Below, one piece after another: positions 26,528 to 34,811 of a stretch of 64,000 nucleotides of DNA (position 1 is the stretch's first letter; each line of letters begins with the position of its first letter). The stretch spans positions 1 through 64,000 of the forward strand of contig NZ_JAHUWN010000027.1 in the NCBI RefSeq assembly GCF_019219025.1, written 5' to 3'. This DNA comes from Bacillus sp. sid0103. GTDB lineage: Bacteria > Bacillota > Bacilli > Bacillales_B > DSM-18226. The notes under the pieces are model-generated. The model saw nothing but the letters and a program-made list of their open reading frames with translations, did no database searches and was not told the origin of the DNA. Made by a program: the position numbers and the translations under genes.

Positions 26528-27499
26528 TTAAGCCCACCACATATCAGTTACTTGTTCCTTAAATATGGCGCCTTTTAATAGAGATATCGCTTTCTTTAAT
26601 CCCTCGTCCGTTGAAGCCAGCATGTCTTCATGTTCAATGGAAATGACATAATCATAACCAACCGCTCTTAAGGCACTCACAATGTCTTTCCACATTTTTT
26701 CATCCGAGCCATATCCTACAGATCTAAATGTCCATGAACGGTCTAAAATTTCGCTGTAATGCTTTGTATCTAAAACACCATTCACACTAATATTGGTTTG
26801 ATCTAAATAAGTGTCTTTCGCATGAAAATGGAAAATCGCTTTTTCACGGCCAAGGTTCTTAATCGCCTCGACCGGGTTAATTCCTTGCCAGATTAGGTGG
26901 CTTGGATCAAAGTTGGCGCCAATATTTTCTCCGGCATGCTCCCTTAACTTCAGTAATGTTTCTGGATTATAGACCACAAAGCCGGGATGCATTTCAAAAG
27001 CAATTTGATTAATGCCGTGCTGTTTTGCGAATTTCGCTTCCTCTTTCCAATAAGGAATCACGACTTCGTTCCATTGCCAGTTCAACACGTCTAAATATTC
27101 CGGCGGCCATGAACATGTAACCCAATTTGGATTCTTGCTGCTTAGATGATCACCCGGACAGCCGGAAAAACCATTGATAACAGGAACTTCTAAATGTTCT
27201 GCCAGTAAAACGGTTTTTCGCCAAACGTCATGTGACTCTTTGGCTATTGTTACATTCGGATGCAGCGGATTCCCGTGGCAGCTTAAACCACTGATGGTTA
27301 TTCCCCTTTTTTCAAGCGCTCGCAGGAATGCTCTGGTTTTTTCAGGTGAGGCAAGCAATTCATCCGGATTACAGTGATGGTTGCCGGGATAATTTCCTGT
27401 CCCCAATTCAACGGCCTCAACACCCATGCCTGCCAGTTTATCCAGCATTTCTTCAAATGGCAGATTCTGATACAGCGGGGTAAATACACCTAATTTCAC
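26528..27499 (-). CDS. Sugar phosphate isomerase/epimerase, 3-keto-sugar-cluster type (copy 2)
   Basis: 323 aa, the same length as copy 1 at 7068-8039 and nearly the same sequence (both begin MKLGVFT.LYQNLPFE and end MWWA). GTG start overlapping the upstream TGA by 4 nt, with AAGGAGG inside the dehydrogenase gene, exactly as in copy 1. The metal-binding segments FEMHPGF, NFDPSHLIWQ, FHFHAKDT and SIEHEDM are conserved. Confidence 0.87.
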   Translation of the reverse strand: MKLGVFTPLYQNLPFEEMLDKLAGMGVEAVELGTGNYPGNHHCNPDELLASPEKTRAFLRALEKRGITISGLSCHGNPLHPNVTIAKESHDVWRKTVLLAEHLEVPVINGFSGCPGDHLSSKNPNWVTCSWPPEYLDVLNWQWNEVVIPYWKEEAKFAKQHGINQIAFEMHPGFVVYNPETLLKLREHAGENIGANFDPSHLIWQGINPVEAIKNLGREKAIFHFHAKDTYLDQTNISVNGVLDTKHYSEILDRSWTFRSVGYGSDEKMWKDIVSALRAVGYDYVISIEHEDMLASTDEGLKKAISLLKGAIFKEQVTDMWWA

Positions 27500-28674
27500 G
27501 CAAGTACCTCCTTGCTAGCCTGAACCTTCACCCATTTCTGCTGCTGGTTACTTTCTAAGATTGCGTCTGTGATACACATCGAAAGGTGTCCATCTGCAAA
27601 TGTCGCAAAATTTGGCTTGTCTGTTTTCAGGCTTTTGCCGTCACGAACAAACGAGTAGAAATTCAACATCATATTTTTCAAAGCATCCGGCCAGCCCTCA
27701 TAATGCCCTCCTGGATGATGGATAGCAGACTTTGCCTCTGGTGAAAACAACGCCGGATCAGCTAATAGAACTTCATTTGCTTTATCCCGGTGCCCAATCC
27801 ATAGCTTCTCAGGCTCTTCCTGATTCCAAAATACTGAAGCTTGACTTCCATTAATCTCAAAGCTTAATCTATTTTTCCGTCCAGCACTTACTTGAGATAC
27901 CGTAAAGACTCCTCGTGCTCCATCTTCAAACCGGACAAGAACGGATGCATAGTCTTCTGTATTAATTGGTACATCTTCATATTGCATATGTTCCGCCGTC
28001 TGTGCCCCAAAAGTAGCTACGTTTCCTGTCGGTTTCTTTCTTAATGGAACAACAGTTGCTAAATCGGCAAAAACTTCGACAATCCTTTTGCCTGTTACAA
28101 ATTGGACGGTATCACACCAATGGGAACCAATGTCCGCTACTGCGCGTGACTTTCCGCCTACTTCCGGCGCCAAACGCCAGTTGTAGTCTGTTTCATATAA
28201 TAACCAGTCCTGCAAGTAGCTTCCGTGAACCAAGTTCACTTTCCCAAGATCACCTTCAGTGATTTTCGCTTTTAAGTTTTGTACACTCGCATGCTGTCTG
28301 TAATTAAAGTTCACCGCATGGATGACGCCTTGTTTTTCTGCTAACTCCAACAATTCTGCTGATTCATCACTGTTCATAGCCAGTGGTTTCTCTGAGACAA
28401 CATGCTTTCCAGCTAAAATAATCTCTTTATTAATGGCAAAATGAAGATGATTTGGTGTGCAATTGTGCACGACCTGGATTTCGCTGTCTCTCAGCATTTC
28501 TCGGTAATCACCAAAGGCCTTCGGAATTCCAAGCTCAGCTGCCTGTTTTTCAGCCATTTCTTGACTGGTTTCCGCCAAACCGCATACTTCTACAAAACCA
28601 AGCCTTCTGATGGCTTCAATGTGAGTTGGCCCGATAAAACCAGTACCAATGATACCAACTTTAATCTTCTCCAC
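27496..28674 (-). CDS. Gfo/Idh/MocA-family sugar dehydrogenase (copy 2)
   Basis: 392 aa, GTG start at 28674 behind AGGAGG. Same length and nearly the same sequence as 8036-9214 (GIIGTGFIGPTHIEA, SEKPLAMN, GSHWCDTVQF). Here the module is attached to an ABC importer and an MDR dehydrogenase, while copy 1 is attached to an MFS importer and SDR. This suggests two uptake routes for related substrates, or an inducible duplicate (inference). Confidence 0.88.
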   Translation of the reverse strand: MEKIKVGIIGTGFIGPTHIEAIRRLGFVEVCGLAETSQEMAEKQAAELGIPKAFGDYREMLRDSEIQVVHNCTPNHLHFAINKEIILAGKHVVSEKPLAMNSDESAELLELAEKQGVIHAVNFNYRQHASVQNLKAKITEGDLGKVNLVHGSYLQDWLLYETDYNWRLAPEVGGKSRAVADIGSHWCDTVQFVTGKRIVEVFADLATVVPLRKKPTGNVATFGAQTAEHMQYEDVPINTEDYASVLVRFEDGARGVFTVSQVSAGRKNRLSFEINGSQASVFWNQEEPEKLWIGHRDKANEVLLADPALFSPEAKSAIHHPGGHYEGWPDALKNMMLNFYSFVRDGKSLKTDKPNFATFADGHLSMCITDAILESNQQQKWVKVQASKEVLA

Positions 28675-28719
28675 CTTTCTTCCTCCTGTTCAAAGTTAAT
28701 CTTGTTGTTCAAGGGTGAA

Positions 28720-28872
28720 CTTTTAATTCCGCGCTTTTTGAAGAGATTTTGAAGCCTGTTTAGGCAATAATCCCGCCAATTTCTGGTGCAATTCCGTATG
28801 TTTTATCATTAATTCCGTCTATTTGTGGAGGAATTCGGCGGAACTTAATATTATTCCGCGGAATTCTCTATT
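28720..28872. repeat. Run of short AATTCCG motifs between permease and dehydrogenase
   Basis: The 28675-28876 gap holds at least six AATTCCG/AATCCCG-type motifs spaced roughly 20-40 bp, ending in the palindrome ATTCCGCGGAAT (28852-28863). It breaks the otherwise tight operon. Resembles dispersed Bacillus repeats. Confidence 0.45.
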
Positions 28873-28876
28873 AAAA

Positions 28877-29857
28877 TTATCGTTTCATCGCTTTCTTACC
28901 AAATGCCACCGCCAAGATAATGATAATTCCTTTGATAATCATTTGCTGGCTGACATCAAGACCCATAATAATCAAACCATTGTTGATCGTACCAATCATT
29001 AGGGAACCAACAATCGTTCCGATGATTGTTCCTACACCGCCAAACAAGCTTGTTCCACCAAGGATAACCGCAGCAATAACAGAAAGCTCATCCCCTTCAC
29101 CGAAGGAAAAACGTCCGGCATTCATACGGCCCGCATAGAGAAGACCAGCTAACCCAGCCATTAAACCAGTTGCAAGAAAAACCATTAGCTTGATCTTCAT
29201 TGTCTTTACGCCAGAGAATCTTGCCGCATTTTCGTTACCACCTGTCGCCAATACCTGACGGCCAAATGATGTCTTACGAAGTAATATATGGGCAATCACT
29301 GTAAATACTAGAGTCCAAATAAGTAAAACTGGAATTGGACCAATGTCCCCTGAACCAAAGATGAAATTGAAATTTGCGTCTACAATAGGAACTGGAGCAG
29401 TATCTGTAACCCACATCGCAGCACCTTTAATGGCTCCCATCGTTCCCAGTGTTACCAAGAAGGAAGGAATCGCTACTTTTGTTACTAGCAAACCATTGAT
29501 TAATCCAACCACAAGTCCAGTACCTACACCGCCGATGAGTCCACCAATAATGCCATAACCCGCTTGGATGGCTAATGCACCGACTAGAGAAGAAAGGGCA
29601 GCAATGGAACCAACAGAAAGGTCAATCTCCCCTGTACTAATAACAAATGTCATTGCCAACGCCATCAAAGAAATCGTCGCTGTTTGTCTAACAATGTTTA
29701 ATAAGTTCCCTGAAGTTAAAAAACCTTCATCACTTAAGCTGATAGAAAAATAGATTAATACGCCCACGAAGGCAAAATAGACAATATAATTACGCCACTC
29801 GAATCCTTTCAATGAAGGAGTTGCTGCCTTTTGAATACTAGAAACCTTGGATTGCAT
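28877..29857 (-). CDS. Sugar ABC transporter permease, RbsC-like (system 2)
   Basis: 326 aa. STGEIDLSVGSIAALSS, SGVKTMKIKLMVFLATG and ELSVIAAVILGGTSLFGGVGTIIGT are the standard motifs of ribose-type permeases. The first 20 nt overlap the ATPase 3' end; ATG behind GAGGAGG. Works with 29838-31334 and binding protein 3, and perhaps binding protein 2. Confidence 0.9.
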   Translation of the reverse strand: MQSKVSSIQKAATPSLKGFEWRNYIVYFAFVGVLIYFSISLSDEGFLTSGNLLNIVRQTATISLMALAMTFVISTGEIDLSVGSIAALSSLVGALAIQAGYGIIGGLIGGVGTGLVVGLINGLLVTKVAIPSFLVTLGTMGAIKGAAMWVTDTAPVPIVDANFNFIFGSGDIGPIPVLLIWTLVFTVIAHILLRKTSFGRQVLATGGNENAARFSGVKTMKIKLMVFLATGLMAGLAGLLYAGRMNAGRFSFGEGDELSVIAAVILGGTSLFGGVGTIIGTIVGSLMIGTINNGLIIMGLDVSQQMIIKGIIIILAVAFGKKAMKR

Positions 29858-31334
29858 ATTGTAATTCCTCCTCTGATTTAATCTCCCTGCGGGTCATTTC
29901 CTTTTTGATTTTCCCATCATGCATGACGATCACACGGTCACTCAAAGCAAGCAGTTCTGGGAGCTCGGAGGAAACCACAAGGATCGCCTTGCCGTTTTCG
30001 GCCATAGCTCGAATAATTTCAACAATTTCTGTTTTTGCACCTATATCCACACCAATTGTTGGTTCATCCAACATCAAGACAGTAGGGTCGTTCGCCAGCC
30101 ATTTGGCTAGAACGATTTTTTGCTGATTACCGCCCGATAACAACCCGGCCTTTTTAAAAATATTATCTGTTTTAATATTTAACTTCCTAACAAATTCATT
30201 ACTAATCTCATTGGATTTCTTACTATCAATAAAAGCTCCTTTTTTCACCTTCGAAAGAATTGGAAGAATCATATTATCCTTGACACTATGTTCAAGGACC
30301 AATCCTTGCATCCGGCGGTCCTCCGGAATCAGTGCAAGTCCGGCTTCTATGGCATTCTTTGGGTTCTTAATGGATTGTTTTTGACCATTGATGTAGATGT
30401 CTCCACTCTTAATTGGGTCAATCCCAAAGAGATTTCGAAGTAATTCCGTCCGGCCGCTTCCCATTAACCCGGCAATTCCGACGATTTCACCCGGCTGAAT
30501 TTTTAGATTAATATCCTGGACATGTTCGGCATTTAAGTTTCTTACTTCAAAAATCGGCGGCACGTCCGTTGCGTAGAAACGTTCTTTCCATTCAAACGCT
30601 TGGTCAAATTGCATACCGACAATATGTGAAATTACAGTATCAAGATCGGTTTCACTGCATTTTTCTGTTGTGATATATCGGCCATCACGCATAATCGTGA
30701 TTCGGTCACATATTTCAAAGATTTCATCCATCCGGTGAGAAATATAGATGATGGAATAACCTTTTGCTTTCAATTTGTTAATAAAACTAAAGAGTACTTT
30801 CGTTTCATTTTTGGTTAAGGACGAGGTTGGCTCATCCATAATCAGAATCTTTGCTTCTTGGGAAAGTGCTTTGGCAATTTCCGTCATCTGCCAATAGCCA
30901 ACCCCCAAGTTTTGAACTACATCATTCGGTCTAATATCTACGCCTAATTCTTCTAGCAATTTTTCTGTTTTCTTCTCACAATCCTTATCATCGAGCAGCC
31001 CTAATGATGTTTTCTTCTCACGAGTAAGATAGATGTTTTGGGCGACGGTAAGGGTAGGAATTAAACTAAACTCTTGGAAAATCATCGATATATTATTCTT
31101 TTGAGCATCATCATAACTTTTAATGCTTACCGGTTTTCCTTCAATTAAAATCTCGCCGCTGTCTGCAGAGTATACGCCTGTGAGGATTTTCATTAACGTC
31201 GATTTCCCGGCACCATTTCCCCCCATCAAGGCGTGAACTTCACCTTTTTTGACGGAAAAATGGACATCGTTTAAAACGGTAATCCCATTAAAAGCTTTAT
31301 TAATACCTCTCATTTCGAGAATCGGTTGTTCCAT
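29838..31334 (-). CDS. Sugar ABC transporter ATPase, RbsA-like, two NBDs (system 2)
   Basis: 498 aa. NBD1: GGNGAGKST, ILIMDEPTSSL, signature region NLGVGYWQM (degenerate). NBD2: GLMGSGRTE, LSGGNQQK and VLMLDEPTIGV. Same length as the system 1 ATPase. Start: ATG behind AAGAAGGTG. A hairpin lies between it and the binding-protein gene. Confidence 0.9.
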   Translation of the reverse strand: MEQPILEMRGINKAFNGITVLNDVHFSVKKGEVHALMGGNGAGKSTLMKILTGVYSADSGEILIEGKPVSIKSYDDAQKNNISMIFQEFSLIPTLTVAQNIYLTREKKTSLGLLDDKDCEKKTEKLLEELGVDIRPNDVVQNLGVGYWQMTEIAKALSQEAKILIMDEPTSSLTKNETKVLFSFINKLKAKGYSIIYISHRMDEIFEICDRITIMRDGRYITTEKCSETDLDTVISHIVGMQFDQAFEWKERFYATDVPPIFEVRNLNAEHVQDINLKIQPGEIVGIAGLMGSGRTELLRNLFGIDPIKSGDIYINGQKQSIKNPKNAIEAGLALIPEDRRMQGLVLEHSVKDNMILPILSKVKKGAFIDSKKSNEISNEFVRKLNIKTDNIFKKAGLLSGGNQQKIVLAKWLANDPTVLMLDEPTIGVDIGAKTEIVEIIRAMAENGKAILVVSSELPELLALSDRVIVMHDGKIKKEMTRREIKSEEELQYAIQGF

Positions 31335-31360
31335 CCAAGTTCACCTTCTTTTTATGTTAT

Positions 31361-31382
31361 AGGCTGCTTTCAAAAGCAGCCT
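31361..31382 (-). terminator. Attenuator hairpin after binding-protein gene 3
   Basis: AGGCTGCTTT/AAAGCAGCCT with almost no loop, and no U-tract on the minus strand. Same position as the 18964 hairpin in system 1. Confidence 0.55.
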
Positions 31383-31399
31383 CTATCCTTTTTTTAAAA

Positions 31400-32569
31400 T
31401 TATTTCATCGCATTTTTTACTGTGTCAGGAGCCTCTGTTCCGTAGATTAACTTCCATTCATCTAATACATTCTCTTTCGTAACTTTGATGGATGGTGAAG
31501 CAACATACGCTGGTGCTTCTTTTCCTAATAAGGCATAGCCGGCAAGGATCGCTTGTGCTACACCTTGGTCATATGGCAGCTGTGCTCCAAGACCTTTAAC
31601 AATTCCATCTTGTGCAATGGAGATTGCTACGTTTGTACCTAAGTCAACTGTTGTAACAACTAGGTCATCCCTGCCAGCCGTTCTTGCTGCAGCCATTACA
31701 CCTTCAGCCGGTACATCCCATGGAGCGAAGATACCATCAATATCATGGTGTCTTGTCAACATAGCAGATGCTACTTCTTCTGCCTGATTTGGACCAGTAA
31801 TCCCACTTTTTGCGACAATCTCAATATTTGGATATTTTTCTTTGATTCTTTTTTCAAAAGCATCAGAACGGTTTTTGGTTACAAAGAAGTTTACATCGTG
31901 ATACACAATGCCAACTTTACCCTTTCCGCCAAGTTTTTCAGCCATAATGTCTGCTGCGGTTGCTCCGTTACCCATGTTGTCACCAGACACAATACTGATG
32001 TAATCTTTACCTGCAACTAAACCTTGTGCAGCACCATCCATGAATACTAACTTTACGCCTTGGGCAACAGCCTTTTTATAAGCTGGTGCGGTAGATACGG
32101 CATCAACTGGAACAGAAATCATAATGTCCGGCTTTTTCGCTAAAACGGTTTCGATATCATTTACTTGCTTTTCCGCTTTGAACTGTGCATCTGTTACAGC
32201 AACGATCTTGATGCCCATCTTCTTAAATGTATCCTTCATCGCACCAACTGCGGCATTCATATAGTCAGTACCAGAGTAGTGCATAACAATCGCTGCTTTA
32301 TAATTACCTTCTTTAATCTTCTTTAGCTCATCTTCCGTAAGCTGCAATGTCTTAGCTGAAACGGCCTGTTCTCCGTTCGGCCCTTTATCTTGTACCGCTA
32401 AATCAGGAATCTTTGGATTGATCGTTAATGGACCTGAAGCTGTTTCTGAGTAGTTTTCATTCTTTTTCGTGCTCGCTTGTTCAGATGTAGATTTTTTTCC
32501 GGCACACCCTGCAAGAAAAACACTTAAAACAAGTAACAGTAAAACTGTAATAGAAAAACTCTTTTTCAT
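31400..32569 (-). CDS. Sugar-binding lipoprotein (binding protein 3, system 2)
   Basis: 389 aa from the ATG at 32569 behind GTGGGGG. Lipobox FLAGC (Cys22), linker, Peripla_BP_4 domain (INPKIPDLAVQDKGPNGEQAVSAKTLQL onward). Close paralogue of binding protein 2 and of the kinase sensor domain. First gene of the second sugar operon (system 2 ABC, Gfo, epimerase, MDR, epimerase). Two operators lie at 32690 and 32747. Confidence 0.9.
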   Translation of the reverse strand: MKKSFSITVLLLLVLSVFLAGCAGKKSTSEQASTKKNENYSETASGPLTINPKIPDLAVQDKGPNGEQAVSAKTLQLTEDELKKIKEGNYKAAIVMHYSGTDYMNAAVGAMKDTFKKMGIKIVAVTDAQFKAEKQVNDIETVLAKKPDIMISVPVDAVSTAPAYKKAVAQGVKLVFMDGAAQGLVAGKDYISIVSGDNMGNGATAADIMAEKLGGKGKVGIVYHDVNFFVTKNRSDAFEKRIKEKYPNIEIVAKSGITGPNQAEEVASAMLTRHHDIDGIFAPWDVPAEGVMAAARTAGRDDLVVTTVDLGTNVAISIAQDGIVKGLGAQLPYDQGVAQAILAGYALLGKEAPAYVASPSIKVTKENVLDEWKLIYGTEAPDTVKNAMK

Positions 32570-32689
32570 TTGATTACCCCCACTATAGTAGTTATTTAGT
32601 TGAAGCCCGTTATTTGTCGGTACCACCTTACAATCTATAAGTGTGGCACCACCCCCTTTTCATAAATGTAAGCTTAATAGAATATTACT

Positions 32690-32703
32690 AGTAATGGATT
32701 ACA
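32690..32703. promoter_or_regulatory. LacI-type operator, AGTAATGGATTACA
   Basis: One arm perfect, GG centre; 120 nt upstream of binding protein 3. Confidence 0.6.
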
Positions 32704-32746
32704 TTCATTTAAGTTATAAAACCAGGCTTCTATGGACTTCAAAAAA

Positions 32747-32760
32747 TGTAATTGATTACA
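32747..32760. promoter_or_regulatory. LacI-type operator, TGTAATTGATTACA
   Basis: Arms perfect, TG centre; just past the stop of the HTH-less LacI gene and upstream of the system 2 operon. Confidence 0.65.
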
Positions 32761-32767
32761 TTTTTTC

Positions 32768-33643
32768 CTAAAAAATTTTCACATACTGCTGACAAGACTT
32801 TCTTACAATCAACTGGTTAGCTAAAAACATTTGCTCGTGTTTGATTTCCTCTTTGTTGATGAGCCTCAATAATAATTCCGCCACTTTCTCACCAATTTCA
32901 AACGCGGGCTGGGCAATCGTTGTCAGACCTGGTTCGAATATGGACGAGAATTTCAGATTATCAAAACCGAGAACCGAAATATCCTCTGGCACCTTAAGCC
33001 CCTTAGATTTAATGGCTTTAATGACTCCCATTGCCATTTCATCATTGGCAGCGAAAATCGCAGATGGGAGTTGACCAATGGCAAAAAACTTCATCATAAG
33101 GTTAAAACCGCTTTCAAAAGAGAAATCACCTTCCTGGACTAACACAGGATCCACGATAAGGTTGTTGCTTGACATTGCTTGATAAAATCCTTTGAGACGG
33201 TCTCGGTTCAAGACACTATTGAGAGGTCCAATAATGCATCCAATTCTTTCGTGTCCCAAATCGATTAAATATTCCGTTGCATTTCTGGCACCGCTTATGT
33301 TATCAATCGAAACAGTTGTGATGTTGGAACCTTCCAAATACTCACACGCAAGGACCAACGGAAATCTTTGGGCCGCCTCTTCAACGGTTGCTGCATCCGT
33401 TTGAGCAGTTAATAAAGCCATTCCATCTGCTTTTTTTTGATGCAAAAGGTTTAAAAACCACTTTTCTCGTTCCAGATCATTGCCTGTATCGCCGAGTATA
33501 ACTTGATATCCATTTGTAACCGCTACTGCTTCAATCCCCCTAAACACCTTTGAAAAAAACGGATTTGTAATGTCAGGCACAACAACTAGAATGGTTTTAG
33601 CAGAAACAATTTCCTTCTTTGCTACATCTACAATCCCTACCAT
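32768..33643 (-). CDS. LacI-family paralogue lacking the DNA-binding domain
   Basis: 291 aa from the ATG at 33643 (MVGIVDVAKKEIVSAKTILVVVP). Compared with the full LacI at 9687-10694 (MVRIADVAKMANVSTATVSR…ETKTILVVVP), about 44 residues are missing in frame: the recognition helix, the rest of the head and the hinge helix. The sugar-binding core is complete and collinear (SIDNISGARNATEYLI, SFESGFNLMMKF, FAANDEMAMG, SVLGFDN). It cannot bind operator by itself. It might be a dominant partner of the full repressor through heterodimers, a sugar sink, or early decay. AAAGGA lies 12 nt before the ATG. An operator precedes it at 33681. Confidence 0.85.
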   Translation of the reverse strand: MVGIVDVAKKEIVSAKTILVVVPDITNPFFSKVFRGIEAVAVTNGYQVILGDTGNDLEREKWFLNLLHQKKADGMALLTAQTDAATVEEAAQRFPLVLACEYLEGSNITTVSIDNISGARNATEYLIDLGHERIGCIIGPLNSVLNRDRLKGFYQAMSSNNLIVDPVLVQEGDFSFESGFNLMMKFFAIGQLPSAIFAANDEMAMGVIKAIKSKGLKVPEDISVLGFDNLKFSSIFEPGLTTIAQPAFEIGEKVAELLLRLINKEEIKHEQMFLANQLIVRKSCQQYVKIF

Positions 33644-33680
33644 CTTTGTTATTTGTCCTTTCTTGTTTCTATATTTGGAT

Positions 33681-33694
33681 TGTAATCGATTACA
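33681..33694. promoter_or_regulatory. LacI-type operator upstream of the HTH-less LacI gene
   Basis: Perfect TGTAATCGATTACA, 37 nt from the start at 33643, the same position as at the full-length lacI (36 nt). Confidence 0.75.
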
Positions 33695-33820
33695 AAATTG
33701 TCGTCTAATCATCTTCCGACAAGGTTTTTTTCCAACTGAAATCGTTTTCTATCCTTTTGGACACAATCATCGTTCATTCGGACAATAAAATCATAAATTT
33801 TTTAAAAAAACAAAAAAATT

Positions 33821-33843
33821 GAGGTCCGGTAAACCCGGACCTC
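33821..33843 (-). terminator. Terminator of the LytTR response-regulator gene
   Basis: GAGGTCCGG/CCGGACCTC followed on the minus strand by AATTTTTTTG; it touches the stop codon. Confidence 0.85.
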
Positions 33844-34555
33844 ACAACGATTTATTTTTTTGTAATTCTGCTAACTTATTCTTGGAAACCTTTGCTGTCT
33901 CCTCATAATTTTTAAAATATGCTTTGTACGTTTGCCCTGCCGTTTCAATCCTCTTTAAATATTGCAAATTAATAATATAGGAACGATGGGAGGCTACAAA
34001 ACGGGAATCAAGGAGTTCTTCAAGATTCGTTAACGCCTCATTTACCTCTATTTTTTGATCAATTGTATGGATGACGGCCTTTCGGTCCGCTCGTTCAATA
34101 AAAATAATGTCATCTAACGGTATAAAAGAAAACTGATTGGACTGTTTAACCATTAAATCCTTCTTAACGGTTGGGCGCTCGCTTTCGGCTGGAGTCTTAG
34201 CAAGTGCAGCTGCTCGTCCTAACGCTGCATAAAGACGGTCACGGTCAATAGGTTTGACAATGTAATCGATTGCATTTACACTAAAAGCTTCTAAGGCAAA
34301 CTCATCATGCCCGGTGATAAAGATAACTTGCAATGAAGGGACTACTTTTTTACAAGATTTCACCGCTTCCATCCCATTCAACAATGGCATATTAATATCA
34401 ACCAAAATGATGTCTGGCTTTTCAACAATCACCTTGCAAATTAAATCCTCACCATTAACTGCTTCTCCAACCATTTCATAACTCTGCAAAGGTTTAATGA
34501 GATGCTTCAATAGTTTTCTGGATGGTGCATGGTCCTCTGCAATTAAAACTCTCAA
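33842..34555 (-). CDS. LytTR-family response regulator
   Basis: 237 aa, TTG start at 34555 behind GAGGTGAT. Residues 1-120: receiver domain with acidic pocket AEDH, phosphoacceptor Asp53 in ILVDINMP, Thr in FITGHDE and Lys in YIVKPI. Residues about 140-237: LytTR DNA-binding domain (IPLDDIIFIERADRKAVIHT, FVASHRSYIINLQYLKRIE). Divergent from the hybrid kinase at 34812, the likely partner. The 34556-34811 gap would hold both promoters. Target genes are unknown; the ABC operons of the island are candidates (inference). Confidence 0.92.
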   Translation of the reverse strand: MRVLIAEDHAPSRKLLKHLIKPLQSYEMVGEAVNGEDLICKVIVEKPDIILVDINMPLLNGMEAVKSCKKVVPSLQVIFITGHDEFALEAFSVNAIDYIVKPIDRDRLYAALGRAAALAKTPAESERPTVKKDLMVKQSNQFSFIPLDDIIFIERADRKAVIHTIDQKIEVNEALTNLEELLDSRFVASHRSYIINLQYLKRIETAGQTYKAYFKNYEETAKVSKNKLAELQKNKSL

Positions 34556-34811
34556 AAGATCACCTCATATTAAAAGCTTCTATTTAATTGGAACATTAAT
34601 ATAAAAATTAATAGATAACATACTACTATTTGAAATCGCTGTCAAACTAACTACTCTCAGTATAAGGCAGTTTAAGCAGGATAGGAAGTATTTTAATATT
34701 AATTAGGTATGGCGGTTTTTTGCAGTTATAAAGAAGAATTACTGTGGACTATACTAAAGCTACGGCTTCGGGAAAATGCATGACTATTCTTTCGGAAGGC
34801 AGGGTATAAAA

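Noticed and set aside
24495..28674. C-glycoside deglycosidase (Dgp/Dfg) cluster
   Set aside because: The Gfo/Idh/MocA and epimerase classes fit, but the small DUF6379-type partner subunit expected in such clusters was not found.
34258..34275. Operator-like TGTAATCGATTGCA inside the response-regulator gene
   Set aside because: It lies in the coding sequence for the conserved NAIDYI segment of the receiver domain, so the match is likely a coincidence of codons.
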